Shown one piece after another: positions 13,836 to 27,215 of a DNA stretch of 64,000 nt. The DNA is taken from contig VWZL01000594.1 in NCBI GenBank assembly GCA_013396915.1, positions 372,618 to 436,617 on the forward strand. Reading direction: 5' to 3'. The position numbers and the translations under genes were made by a program. Under the pieces are notes generated by a model. The model made no database searches. It was not told the DNA's origin and saw nothing but the letters and a program-made list of their open reading frames with translations. Positions within the stretch are counted from its first letter, which is position 1. Every line of letters begins with the position of its first letter. This DNA comes from Stercorarius parasiticus (Eukaryota > Chordata > Aves > Charadriiformes > Stercorariidae).

Positions 13836-14011
13836 GAATCATAGAATCATTTAGGTTGGAAAAGACCCTTGGGATCATTGAGTCCAACCATCAACCCCAC
13901 TCTACAAAGTTCCCCTCTACACCATATCCCCTAACACCACATCTAAACAACTCTTAAACACATTCAGGGATGGTGACTCCACCACCTCCCTGGGCAGCCT
14001 ATTCCAATAGG
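13836..14011 (-). mobile_element. CR1 LINE 3' end, short 5'-truncated copy
   Basis: On the plus strand it begins GAATCATAGAATCAT, the complement of the CR1 3' tail, followed by TTAGGTTGGAAAAGACCC. It ends at the CCTGGGCAGCCTATTCC stretch that complements the conserved GGAACAGGCTGCCCAGG block. Only the 3' UTR and the last ORF2 codons remain. The text differs from the 18875 copy, so this is another CR1 subfamily. Confidence 0.9.
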
Positions 14012-17000
14012 CTTCCAAAATAGAAGACTCTAGATAGATAATTAGACTAATAAGCAGTTCTTCCTTTCTTCCTTGCTTTACATTAATTCCTACAGGTTGA
14101 ACAACACAAGATGCTTACAAAATTAATAACTGTTAAAAACACATTTCTGGTTAGTGGGCAGGGCTTTCCCGTACGAATTCATAACCAAGGTCCCTGTTTC
14201 AGAATAACAGTAAAATAACAACTAACATTACACCCTCTTTAGACAAAAAAGTTAAATCCAAGCGTTTGTATCTCATTGACTTCCAGAAGATTTTAAAATG
14301 TTCTCAGATGCTACCTTAAACAAAGGCATTTTCCAGAATTACATGGAATATTGATGTGGCCATATAGCTGATAAAGGGCATTTAATTGACCTCCGTAGTG
14401 TTTTAGGTCATGCTCTATGTAACTCCATGAATTCCAGAGAAGAAATCTGAAAATTAGCCAAGGTCTGAGTAGTGATTCCAAGTCTATCTCACTCTATCAC
14501 CACTGCTTTAATTTTCCAAAAAAAGACACTGGAATAGACTGCATTAAGTTAAATTCAGTATGGTATTCAGCTGTGGCTATCAGTAATTAAAAACAAAACA
14601 AAACAACAACAACAAAAAAACCTAAAAAGGGTCTTTGGGACTTAATTCTCTATTATATAGGCTTTATTTTCCAACAGAGAAGCAGAAATTAAAAAGCATT
14701 TTCCTACCTTACTATGACATTTATAATGTAGGAAAGTGAGCAATTAGATCAGAAATTAAAAGGGTAAGAGAAAGAGATAAAATTATTAACTACTAAACGC
14801 TTGTATTATCCAGAGAAGCTACTGAAAATTTTACTTCTGATCAATTTGATGGACTGTTTTGGACCAACTGCTGTCATTAGCCAGTGTACTACTCAACACT
14901 GATAGTATACACTTATTCTAATCAACCAATGCCATCTGGCTGCTGGAACAATTCAGGTTAGAGGAGAGTGTTCATTACAAGCAGACACAAGGAGGAGAGG
15001 TGAGCTGGCATCACCAGGCTCAGAGCCTCAGCCAACCCTACGCCCAGTCCCTCCCCCAGCGAAGAGCCTGGCTTTGACTTCAGCACTTGAATATGTCCTC
15101 AGAGAACCTAAGCCTGTTACAGTTTTCAGATCAACATCCCAGCTACTGCATAATTTCAAGACTGGATTTAGGAGACTGATAAACTATGTGCACAAGTGCA
15201 ACTTTCTTGCTTTATATTACCCACAGATAAATAATCACGAGAGTTCCTCAGAATAATTCAATAGTAATTTCTTCCCATAAAACTATTTTCATCAAATGAC
15301 AAATGTGTGCAGTATTTGGAAAGATTAAGTAAGGAGACGGATTTCAAAGACGACACAAGAGGGGGGGGTTTGCTCTTGCAGAATCCAAATGTTAGACTCA
15401 CAAATTTCTGGAAATTCCTAAATTATAATTAACAAGACAACTCACATTGAAAGCTTCTTTAGCATGAAACTCCTATACATTATTTTAGACTTTTTTCTAT
15501 TTAAAAAGCTTTGTTGACATTTTCCTAAAAGCTATTTTACGCTACACTTTCACTCAAAATGTAAAACACTTTTGCTCTTTTAGTAATCTGAAGTGAATAC
15601 ACAAGGATTCTGTTGTTCGCAAGATGAAAAGTGAAAGTATAAAATAAGAGACAGTTTCAGGACTTCTTGACAAGCAATGCTAAAATCATGATTTCTTAAT
15701 TTTCCCATACTGCAAATGGTGTAGGCAAAGCAAAAGACATTCAAGCTATTGTTATGTCACACTGAATGATAGCAAAGGGCACTCCGGCAAGCTGAACATA
15801 AAATGCATCCTTCATTTCAGGAGACAAGCCCTGTTTAGTACAGAAGATGTGATATCCTAGCATAACACTGAAAATGAATGAAAATTATACTTATTTTTCA
15901 GGACCAAGAATAAAAGATGCTATCACGGAAACACAGCATCTTCTAATTTTTAGTAATTTATACCCATAGCATTCAGATGGAGAAAAAAAGAAAAAGCTTT
16001 TTTAATACACATATACAGGGAAATGTCATTGCCAAATACTTCCAATTTGACTTGATTTATGGGAAAGCACTCTATTATCTTCCAGGAGCCACTATCCTGA
16101 AATATTAAAAAATAAACTGTTCAGGATATCCATCTTGCCTACATGGATAGTATGAGCTGTGAGATATATCTGGTTTATAAGATTTAAAAAAAGAAAAAAG
16201 AAAGCCCAAAAAAAGGCAACAAAACTGGTTTAGGGATTGTCCTGAATCAAGAGAAAACCCATAATCTTCATCACTCCAGAAAGTGATATTCCTCAGACTG
16301 CTAATTCTTCCCAGGTAGCAATGGGAAAGAGAAGAGAAAGGAGGAGAAAATTAGAAAGGAAGACTGTTGGTGGTCTGCACTTGTTTCTTTATTAATAAAA
16401 TACAGTGAAAACTAATGCTTTTCAACACTGTGAAAAATCATTGGCAAAAAAAGTGGTGGTTCCTGTGTTGCCTGAGGAATAGGAGTAAGTGGCAGAGCAC
16501 ATGTGCGTATGTGCATATATGTACACACAGAAGGTATGATGTGGATTCACGCTGTTGGAGGAAGCAGAGCATTCTGAAACAGAGAACTTTGTCAGGAGAC
16601 GTGCCAGTCTTCAGACTCTTAGGAATAACGCATTAGTATGTTGTATGTCATGGCCTGATGCTTACTTGCTAACCTGTGGCACCTGGAGGAGGGAAGGGTG
16701 TCTCTGGCTCCCTCTGGAGGGTACCAGCATTCAGAAACACAAACCCATCTCAGATCACAGACAGCAGCTGGGAAACCATGTGCCTTTGCAGAATGCCAAC
16801 TGGTTGGTTTAAAACCACTAACTCATCTTAAGAAAGAAAGGAAGAAAGACAGGAGCTTCAGATGTGACAGGCAGAGGATGGAACAAGCCAATTTACTTCT
16901 CCTCTAGCTTAGATTTTGTTCCGATTTCTCAGTTATAACTTTTGGCCTGGTTTCTGGTCTTCACCCAAGCTAGAAGCATATAAGCTATTTTAGACATAAA

Positions 17001-18141
17001 ATTACTTTGCACTACAGGCAATTAGTGAGGCCAAGAGGCCACCAGAGAGCTGCGTATGATGAATGTAATTGCTAGTGGGAAATCCTGGAGGGTTTTTGAC
17101 CTTGTTGCTAAGTTTTTTTCTTTCTTTGGGAATATCCTGAATAGATCACACAGCTGGGACAACACTGTTGCCTCAGAAAGAAATGATGAGGCAATTTACT
17201 CATTGCTGAATTAATAATTTCAGAGGCTAAAGAGTTTATGAACAAGAACATTAAAAAGATCTTAGTACCAATATATAGGAAATTGTTAACGGCAGTTTGT
17301 CCAACTTAAAATCTAGTAGGTTTAATGTTCTTTGCAAAAAAAAAAAAAAATTAAAAGTCTTGGAGGAATCGGCAACATACATTGCCAGAGTTCTGCAGAA
17401 ACATGGACGAACCTGAGGTGGGGAGAACCTGCAGCATTGAGAGTAGAAACGACTCCAATGAATTTTCCTATTTCTTTCCAAATATGAAAAGGGAAGTTCC
17501 TTAAGCCAATACGCCATTGAGGCTGGACTCAAATCACTGTTGCTCATCAGGACACCTCCGCCCCCAGCATTCAACAAGCTAATCCGTGCACTGCCAGCAA
17601 GGAGGCTGGAGCAGCCTGAATTTCACATCGACACTAAGGTTGCCTTAGAGCCTATTCGAAGTCTCCAGCAGCTTTTGAAGCTCACGTTGTGCTTAATGGT
17701 GTGGCAGCTACATTACGAGCTATTTCAAGTTTAAAACAAGCTCTGGTGCATCTACACAAGCTGCAGCCACTGCACTGCAGATATATCCTATGTCTGCTCC
17801 TTTCCAGTTCAGTGTTGACAGTTCTTTTAGACAGGTTTGTATTTTTATAGTGTGTATTTTTTTAGCTGCTCTGAGGAGGTTACGTCACCTATATAGAAAG
17901 GAGGATTAACTGGCTAAGAGTAAGGCTTCTTCACCTGGCTTACAGAGAAACTGATAAAAACAAGTGTTAGACAAAAAAAAGCATCACAGTCTAACAGGAA
18001 ATGCAATAACAACACTCCCTGGGTAACCACAAGGAACGCTCTGAGCTTCACTGGAGCTTGTCACCAGATACAGCGATAAGTATGTATTCACATAAATCAT
18101 TATGCCCACATTGATGGATAATACTTTACTCCAGCTGCCTA

Positions 18142-18255
18142 TTACACGGAAGGTATTTCAACATCCTCTTGCAGAGCCTCAATAAAAGGAGCATCAAACG
18201 GAAGGTTTAATTTTTCATCATCGTACGAACACTCTGATTCCCGTGGGAGTGCTCT
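18142..18255 (-). CDS. Candidate terminal coding exon (unproven)
   Basis: On the minus strand, CTGCCTTTGCAG at 18256 and above is an acceptable acceptor. It has a possible branch point CTGAC about 27 bases upstream, but an intervening AG weakens it. What follows is 37 open codons and a TAA at 18144-18142: RALPRESECSYDDEK, LNLPFDAPFIEALQ, EDVEIPSV. The stretch is acidic, keeps several CpGs unlike its surroundings, and reads like a protein C-terminus. The start phase (0) would fit the CCSER1 exon at 38962, so an alternative last exon is conceivable. I do not recognise the peptide, and I see no AATAAA close downstream. Chance is a real possibility. Confidence 0.2.
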   Translation of the reverse strand, partial: RALPRESECSYDDEKLNLPFDAPFIEALQEDVEIPSV

Positions 18256-18643
18256 CTGCAAAGGCAGCTGGATTGTGCAGTCAGAGAAACGCAGCAGACC
18301 TATGCCTTGTAATGAAATCAAACAGCTCACTAAATCTAATACACACTCTAGCTGAAATTTGAGCTTCAAAAGCAACAGCCCACAACTTCAGAGATTAAAC
18401 CTAGCAGAAAAGCACTGATGGTGCTTTTAGATGTACTATTTTAGTGTCATTCTTGCCTCACATGAAAAGTTTCTTCTGAAAGAGAGAGACAAGCTGTGTG
18501 GGCTTTATACTGCCATTAAGTCTTGTAACTGCATTATTTTACTGCATGCTTTACAATGCTGAAAAATGGAGATTGAGGTTTTCTTGTCTAAAAGGTAAGG
18601 AGCCTTCTGCATAAACTGGATTTGATTTTTTTTGCTTGTGTGT

Positions 18644-18662
18644 GGTTGGTTGGTTGGTTGGG
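18644..18662. repeat. (GGTT)n microsatellite
   Basis: Four tandem GGTT units following a TGTGTG stretch. Confidence 0.9.
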
Positions 18663-18874
18663 TTTTTTAATGCTTGTTCAAGATCTTTTCATTAAAAAGA
18701 AAGGCCACAACAATGAAAATAGCATAAAGGAAAACAATTATCTCTTTCTTTTTTTGCATATGGAAAATAGAGTACATACCTCTGTGAGTAGCCCTACCAC
18801 AGCAAACACATTTAGAGCAAACGTTACTCCAGCTTTATATTCTGCTGCTCTCTACAGTACTACAAAAATTCAAA

Positions 18875-19577
18875 CATAGAATCATAGAATCGTTAGGGTT
18901 GAAAGGGACCATAAAGATCATCTAGTTCCAACCCCCCTGCCATGGGCAGGGACATCTCCCACTAGGTCAGGTTGCTCAAAGCCCCATCCAGCCTGGCCTT
19001 AAAAACTTCCAGGGATGGGGCTTCCACAGCTTCTCTGGGCAACCTGTTCCAGTGTCTCACCACCCTCATGGTGAAGAACATCTTCCTAACGTCCAGTCTG
19101 GATCGACCCATCTCTAGTTTTCATCCATTCCCTCTAGTCCTACCATTACCTGACCTCCTAAAAAGTCCCTCGCCAGCTTTCTTGTAGGCCCCCTTAAGAT
19201 ACTGGTAGGCCACTATAAGGTCTCCTCGGAGCCTTCTTTTTTCCAGACTGAACAACCCCAACTCTCTCAGTCTGTCCTCATAGGAGAGGTGCTCCAGCCC
19301 TCTGATCATCCTCATGGCCCTTCTTTGGACACGTTCCAGCATATCCATACCTTTCTTGTAGTCGGGGCTCCAGAACTGGACGCAGTACTCCAGGTGGGGT
19401 TCTCACGAGAGTGGAGTAGAGTGGAAGAATCGCCTCCCTCGACCTGCTGGCCACGCTTCTCCTGATGCAGCCCAGGATATGATTGGCTTTCTGGGCTGCT
19501 AGTGCACGCTGACGGCTCATGTTGAGCCTCTCGTCCACCAGCACCCCCAAGTCCTTTTCTTCAGGGCTGCTCAACAT
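18875..19577 (-). mobile_element. CR1 LINE 3' half, 5'-truncated, twin of the 1337 copy
   Basis: Two 8-mer tail units lie at 18875-18892, complementary to ATTCTATG. The copy then extends through the 3' UTR into the RT C-terminal coding region and stops at the codons for [16 protein letters not shown]. It is almost identical by eye to 2132..2833. Visible differences include a few substitutions and about 6 bp (GATCCAGACT region) present here but missing near 2604 in the twin. The frame is broken by the same extra A as in the twin, so it cannot encode a working RT. Confidence 0.95.
19278..19577 (-). pseudogene. CR1 ORF2 C-terminal fragment with shared frameshift
   Basis: The minus strand is open for 99 codons, starting with [20 protein letters not shown]. 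After [13 protein letters not shown] the frame is wrong. The correct continuation ([20 protein letters not shown]) is open in another frame at 19121..19348. The slip is at GAGAACCCC, as in the plus-strand copy near 2306. Confidence 0.85.
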
Positions 19578-22500
19578 GGTAGGTTGCAGTTACCTTGACC
19601 TGTTTGGTTCTGACTTGGGATTCTGTGAGCAGTTCAGCGGCGTAAATGTAAGTATCTCTGAGGTATCCTAAGGTATTTAAGTCATATGCATAGGCTGGCA
19701 AATATGACATAGGACCTATAGGTGACCCATGCTCTTTAAGAGCTGAAGGAAGCTAGATGAGATTACCATAAGGCCTATTAAATAGCATTCAACATCTACA
19801 GTAAAGCAACTGAATCAAGACCTTTTAATATTTAAAAACATTTACTTTATGTTTTGCTTGTGTACATAATTTCAGAGACTGCAGTTTATGATAAAGTAGA
19901 AGTCTGCAAGAACCTTTGCAGGAAGACAGGGTTCTTCCCTAAAACATCCTGAACTTGAAGTGAGGTTTTGCCTCCTCAGGAGGTGCACCTAGGAAGCTCT
20001 CATCAAAACTGAAACAACATGGGAAACTATGACACTGCCAACCTTCAAGAGAAACCTTAAGAATAGCTAATCAAAAAGAATAATCCTTACTGAGGCTTAT
20101 ATTACATTATTCATTGTGACTTTGTCTTCATCTGTTCATTTTTTACTTCTTGCTGTGTATGGAATTATGAAAATGGAGCACAAAATCTCATCTTGCTGTC
20201 ACTCCTCCTTCAATCCTTATACACATACATGCAGGGCCTACATTACATTCCATAAGCCAGTGGAAGAAAGAAATTTCCAGAAGAAATTGAAGGTGGCTGA
20301 ACCACCATGGTGTTTGTTCAGGTTTATATATTCTTGGTTACAGCAAACCAGGGTAACTCCACCCAAATCTGTCAGAGCTCCAGCAGGACCACAGACTGAA
20401 AGCAGCACTTGCACAGCATTTCTCACAGATGGATGAACTCAAAATGCAATTGTCACTCAATCCTGTTATTTTTCACTTACAGAAATCACACGAGAAAGCT
20501 TGAGGGGCATACACTACTACCCCTAACGTTGTGTTTGTCAGAATTCGGTGCATTATGTCTGAACATAAACAAATGGTTCCACCGTTCTTATTATACCTTA
20601 ATACTGCTTCAACAAATCTCTTTCAGTTCTGGTATTCTCAATTCCTTCCCATGTACATATTAGCATGTTGCTCCAGGAAGGATGGTTCCTATTCCTTAGA
20701 GTCTGATACTGATGGATATATTTAATTTTCCGTTTCCCACACCTTACCTCTCCTATCCAGTGTCTGTAATATTCTCTTTGCCCTCACATGCACTTGGGTA
20801 TTTTCCTCTCCATTCTCTCTGATAAATGGAAAGTACCGTCTACCATATTCAAAACCAAACCCAAATGTCCCTGCATCTTTGGGAGACCCTTCTCAGTGAG
20901 GGAAGCAGCTATAAGAAGAGCCTTTACTATTTTTGAACCTATCATTAAGAACAGCCAAAGATGATCAATTTTCTCCTTTTTTTAGGAAAGAAAAAAAGTT
21001 TGTCTTCCATTTCCTACCACAATTTTGGTTTAGTATCAAAATTAAATATCCTTTCAATAATGTTTCATATTGTCTGCCAGACAGCAGTACACATTAGCTA
21101 TTCTCTATCCTCCCTCACTGTACTACTTTATTAATGTGAACTCAAGGTCTCAAGCCCTGTTCCATAATTTCTAATTACCTATAGGCAATATTATAAGGAA
21201 TGTCCATTAGCATAAAGATTATTTTTGGCATGATAAGACACATTTTAAGGCTATCAATCTTTCTCCAGACCAAAAATGATATATTTTGCCACCTCTGGGT
21301 TTTTCCTTATAACTTTTAAAAAGTAGTGTTCCACGCAAAGGGGTCAGATTCACTATATTCTGCTTTAATTTTATTCCCAGCTATTTTTATTCCACTAAAT
21401 TCCCATTTAAAGTTGAAGCTTGCCATCATGTATAATGACTGACAGAAATTTTAAAAAGGATAATTTTATCTTCCTCCTATGTTCATCAACAGTGTTTAGA
21501 GTTTGGTCTCTCATGCTGTGAAACTTGCTTGGCTCTGCAATCTGCAAATGCACTTCTAAGCACCAGAGAATGTCTGTGTGAGCATGAGGCAGGAAACAAG
21601 TTCACCATTTGAAAAGGCTTGTCATTTGAAAATACAAGTAGGACATATGTGGCTCATAAACGCTAGCCCTCCTTGTACGAAGAAACGTCTAGTTAGTTGC
21701 CTGTTCTAGCTCATGTATTCGTCAGTATTTAAAGGTGAACCTGCATGTGACAAATACGAGATCATTCAGAGGCACAGTAAAACAAACATGCATATTTATA
21801 TTACGCATTCAAAGGTAAATTCAAAAAAGTGGTCTTTCTGTTCATATGTGTTTGCAAAACACTAGTAAATGTTGCCTAATTTGAAAATAAAGAAAGGGGT
21901 TTTAGTACATGGAAACTAGAGGAGGAGGTCAGAATTTGCTGGTGTACTCTCAGTCATGTAGAGGAATAACTACTTCCCTCCAGCCTCACTTGTGCTACTC
22001 AGAAATTGCTCTGGTCTAATGACTCCCTCGGTGACTGCCCAGTGGATTCTCCCTGCCATAGAGGCGTTGAAGCCACACATCAGGAGAAGGCAGAGGTTTA
22101 GTTTTCCTGACTTGCCGTCAGTGCAGCAGAAAGGCACAAGGCGGGAAATGAGATTCCTTCTTTGAAGAACTATACTAGCTTCCTTCTCTTTCCTGATCTT
22201 CCCTTGCTCAAAAGAAGAGCAAGGCAGGAAATGAAACATCATTTCTTCCTTGAGCATCCTCTAAGAAGAGCAGTTACCACCTGCTCCTTGTGCTGACACG
22301 TGCTGAAAGAATGATGCTATCCCAATTCATCTGCTGAGAGCTTGCTATAGAGCAAAATCTATTTTATGTGAGAGAATGAGAAAGCACCAGATGAAAATCT
22401 CCTGGGTTTCTATCATCTTTTTCAGAAAGAAAAACTAAGACTATAGGAAACATTTGATAGAAGTTTTGAAACAGAAAGAAGCAGCAACTCGTCAGAATAA

Positions 22501-25500
22501 ATCACCAACCCCTTGCCATTCTGTATATTGTTTCTAAAACAACTGCTTCTGCTCCCTGAAGGCATTTAACAGTGGACAGAGTTTAACAGCTGCTAACCAT
22601 GTAAAACTGTCTACTTAAAAATGCCTCTTGGAAGTTTTACGCAACATGTTCATCTCCCACAGAAATGTCTTTCATAAAAAAAATAATAAAAAAAATCTAT
22701 TCCCACCAAGAAATCAGCTCAGAGGTAATCTCGGGTAATCTGAGAAGCCTTTCGTTGTCTGCATGCTATAATTTTTTCTTCCTTCTTTCCAAAGCTGTGT
22801 TTGCCTTTTCTTCCCAGGTCTATTGCTTCTTACAATCAGCATCTGATTAAGCCACCCTGCTAAAAAAGCTAACAGTAAACGAAGACAAATAAACAACTGC
22901 AAATCTTTTGGGTAGTACTAAAATATCTGAAGATTGGGCCTAAAGGCATGATTTCATTTGAAACTATCTATTAATTCAGGAACTTATGACAACGTTCTTT
23001 CTACTTCCAAAAGTCATTCTATATATATGCATGTACTTCAAAATCACTTCAGTTGTGTGTTTGAAAGCAATCAACACTAACATTTGTATACAAAACTATG
23101 TGAACATTTTGGCAATATTGCTTGCAAAACCTAAAAACTGTAAACGTTTTACAGGTTGTAGTATTGTTAAGGGTACAAGCATGTATGTGTCCTAAACACA
23201 GAGCTGTAGGACCTTAGTGATTGATCGGTTTCTGTCTTTTAACAATGAAGGTGAAAACGCAACAAAGCCAATGCACAGGGTTCCACATAAAATGCTAAGT
23301 TTTTAATAGGTCTTTCAAGTCCTACAAAATTCTATAGTAACTGTACAGCAATCTATTACATTTTAGAGAATAGATAAAAAAACCTTAACAAAGACTTATC
23401 ATTCTACATTAAACCCTGTAAAGTTTATTTAAAAAGAGATGGAAAGACTCCTTTAGAGTCTTGTCTCAACCGGCACCCATTATGGTTAATGGAAAGTCTT
23501 GAACCGACCTTTTATACATCAGACAGTCACTGAAAAAGATTGATATTACAAAAAGTTATACGCATACGCAGAGCAAGAGGCCGGTGACACACAGTAGCAG
23601 AAATTTACTATGAATGAGTCCACCCCTAGTCGCAGTAAATTAAAAGGAAAACACTGGTTATCTTGCAACGTTCACAAAATATTCACAGACACTCACAACA
23701 TCTAGGAGCATTCATGGAAAAAAACCAAGCAAAACCAAACCGGAATGTTTAAAGCACAGATGAGAAACACAGACCAAGAACGGCATCATCTCTATGTCTG
23801 AAAGCAGGCTTAACAAGCTTTTTGTCCAAAGTCCTATCTGGAATGCAATAGTGCATTGGAAGTACAGGTGAGAGCCACACAGCCATCATGAACTTACTTT
23901 TGCAAACATTTAACTTCTGTAATTGATTTGGCTTGAGAAAGTCTTAAGACTACATTAAAGCATGACAATATTTATTCTAGTTAGAGATAAAGGTTAATTT
24001 TGCAAATAGAATGAGCCTGAGCTAGCTTGTACTGTACTACTTCTGTGCTATAATCAATCAAATGACAACAGCAACAACAAAGCTTTTTAATTTTCACAGC
24101 CAAGGATCTTTTCATGGTCTAGTCAAAGACAAAACAACTGCAATAGGCAGATTTTCAAAATAAAACTGATGACTACACTATTCCCTGTTAGTATGTGAAA
24201 GAACAGAGTTATAAACGTAGCACCGCTCAGAATACATCTGTGCTGCACAAAGACACAGAAGCTTCTTGGTGCCCACAGAGGCCTCTTATCTGAAAACTCG
24301 TCAAGCTGTTGAGATCCCTAGCTCTCAGAATTTAAACTAGGTCTCCAGTACTTTTTTGAAAAAATACTTTTGGGGAGGGGAGAAAACATTTAGCAGGAGA
24401 GCAGCTAAATGAATGTACATTCTGTAACTGTACATTCATACAGCCATTATTTTCTTTTAATCTATTGCAGCAGAAGTTAAAGTACCACAATCACTGGTGT
24501 AAGTCCACTATTTAATGTTACTGAAATCTAAGTTGCTTCAAAAACATTATTTTCTAGATAGATAGAGCCTATGTAGAAAAAAGACCCCGTTAACAGAATA
24601 CTCAGTGCATGCATTTGCTTCACATACAAGAAGGGAAGCGGGAGGTGTCATCAGTAGAAGTGCTCGCTGTGCAGCACCCCAGTTATTTCATGTCATGGTC
24701 CAGCTTGGGTGGCTGATCCAGGCAGGCTCTATGGGCCTTTCTTGATGCTTAGTGCATGAGGAATGCCTCTATCTGTTGTGCACTGGTTATTTTACAACTT
24801 GCGAATTCAAATTGCCAGACTGACTTCATCTGTTTCATGAAGGCCCGTACATTGTGCTACAACTGAGCTGCTGGGTGTTGGACTCAAGTAGAAAACTGGA
24901 ATTCAGGCATCCATGGCAAAAACTGCGCTAGTGATTATTTGATTACTTATGCTGTAAGACCATGACATGAAGCAGACCAGTATTTGAAACTGAGAAGAGT
25001 GGCAGATTCCAGATTCGTTGTTTTCAATGAAAATTAAGAATTGTCACGATAAGCCCACATAAAACTCAGAAAAATACACAAACTAGTTTGTGCTTGAGTT
25101 TACCTAAAAATTTAGCCCAGTTTTCATTAATGTAATTACTTTAATTTTAGCTGTACTTTGCCAATCCTGGTGTGAAACTAAACTGCTTCAATACAAGCAG
25201 TTTCTTTGCTGGTATCCAGGTACACAGTGGCCTCTCCTCTAACTGCCAATATCACAAGCTATCTGTGTGTTCTGCAGGGCAGAAACCTTCCTAAATAAAG
25301 CTCTCCCTTAAAACCTAATATAGGAAGAGAAAAACCACACGTCTTGTTTTAATTCTCACAATCTCACTATCAACACCCTCCTAAATCAGAATAAATCCTG
25401 TATGTTATATAATTATAAACACATCAATTTTTTTTTCCTTATTCACTCCTAAGATTTTTTTTTTCCCTTCAAAAACAGGTGAGTCAACTTGTTACCGTAG

Positions 25501-25815
25501 TGGTGATGAACAAGAGCACACAGAATAATGTCATAGGCCAAAGCAGACTTTCAGGATAATTTAGAAATTTCAGCATGTAGTATATGAATACTTCACGTTA
25601 TTGCTCCAAAAGCCACCTGGAATAATGACTACCACAAGCCTTTGTCTTTGTGCTTTCTCTTGCTGTTGGAGCTCACAGTCTTACAACAGGAGACAGTATT
25701 AAGGAGAAAAAATCCTAGTTCTTGATATGCTAAAGCAATAAGACTTTTAACACTAGCAGTAATTGGGGCAGCAGACCAGAGGCTCAGCTCTCACATGATG
25801 TAATGTTGCCTTGTC

Positions 25816-25866
25816 AAAAAAAAAAAAAAAAAGAGAGAGAGAGAGAAAAAAAGAGGAAAAAAAAGG
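25816..25866. repeat. Poly(A) followed by (GA)n
   Basis: A run of about 17 A leads into seven GA dinucleotides and then A-rich sequence. No LINE 3' end precedes it, so it is treated as simple repeat rather than a retroposon tail. Confidence 0.85.
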
Positions 25867-27159
25867 ACTAAAAAAAGGACTTACAAAAGCTAAAAAGCTC
25901 AGCTGCTAGATCTTCTTTCTGGAGTTCATGAAAAACACTTGCTAAAGCGTACACACGCAAACCACAGCAAGACCGGTACAACAGATGACAAGAAGATCCA
26001 GAAACAAGAAATAAAGTATATTTGTTCTTAGAAACAAGGGAGAAGGTATTAATCTTAGTGAAACAGGATTCTTGCAGTACTGGCAAAGTTACTGTCAGGA
26101 TACATTACTTGCTTCAGCAAATAGCACATACAGAAGGCAGGCCTGTCAGGGTGCCAGACTAACTCAAACAACCGCCCTTCCAGCGAAGCATTTCTACCGT
26201 GCACATTTAATTCATATTTCACCGCTTTTCTCCCGTTCCTATTTTTGCATCTTTGCTTCAAGCCCTCTCCTTTGTGCAACTATATTCCAGATCATGGCAA
26301 GAATTTGCAGTTTAACATTAAAACCAAGATAGATGCAAAAAAAGGTGGTTTTTTGGTGTAACTTGCACAGAATGTCTTCCTGAATGACACACATGAATAA
26401 AGCTATAACTGCTGGTATTGCATTTTGCAAAAAGAAGATATGAATGAAAAATTATTTTATGGCTATGTAAATTTTGATTACTCTGACACATCGAAACAGC
26501 TCTAGAAGAACATATATTTTCAGTTCCCAGCATGTCAAAAAAGGTTAATGTCTATCTTTATTCCATAGAAAATGGAATAAAGTTCTAAATTTTAACCACA
26601 GCACAGACAAAACTAAGTGAGATTTTAAAGATAAAATTCAGCACAAGAATAATATGCTCTTGAAGACTCACTATATATCTATTTGTATCTTGGTCCTACT
26701 CCACAAACAAATGTGAACAATGCAAGTAAGCACTGGCTTTGAAGACCTGGGGTGATTCTGCCACCATAGTATGTGTTCAGGGTGCCTTCTTCCAGCTCTG
26801 ATGGAAACATATTCCATAAGATACTTACTCTATCAAAATACCAAAATCTCAATTCTTTTCCAGTAGCATCTGAAGGCCACACTGCAGTCCAGCTATCTGT
26901 CCACAGTTATGAAAACCACTTATAAACAGCATCAATTTAAACACGATGGAGAATCACTACGACAACAGTGACCAAAGTTCCTCCAAGTTTGCTTAAGAAT
27001 ACAACTGAAACTTGGTGTTTATGCAATTCAGTTTTTTCTATCTTTAAATGCTGTCAAGATATTAAAAACTGCTACTCTATGATACTCTACAGTATTCAGA
27101 CAGAAATATATGGGGGGAAGGAAACTGAGCAACCTAAAAATTATGAGAAGGATAATGTG

Positions 27160-27215
27160 TACTAATTCTAATACTAGTATTCTATTGTATACTAATTCTC
27201 ACTAATTCTAACCAA
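27160..27215. repeat. Imperfect tandem of a CTAATT-containing unit
   Basis: The motif ACTAATTCT recurs at least three times in about 55 bases, with degenerate spacers. Confidence 0.6.

Larger units (their letters stand above)
14012..18874. other. Unique intronic sequence with a CpG-retaining patch near 17530-17720
   Basis: It is mostly AT-rich. Around 17530-17720 six CpGs cluster, unlike the surroundings, with no recognised repeat. The candidate exon 18142..18255 lies here. A G run of nine is at 15361 and a poly(A) run at 17338. Confidence 0.55.

Noticed and set aside
25816..25866. Retroposon poly(A) tail
   Set aside because: There is no retroposon body upstream and the run grades into GA repeats. 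CR1 elements end in 8-mers, not poly(A).
26823..26899. Minus-strand stretch reading WTAVWPSDATGKELRFWYFD up to a GTAAGT donor-like site
   Set aside because: The peptide looks protein-like and the donor is good. However, the upstream acceptor lacks a pyrimidine tract, the stretch is only about 25 codons after a stop, and no family was recognised.
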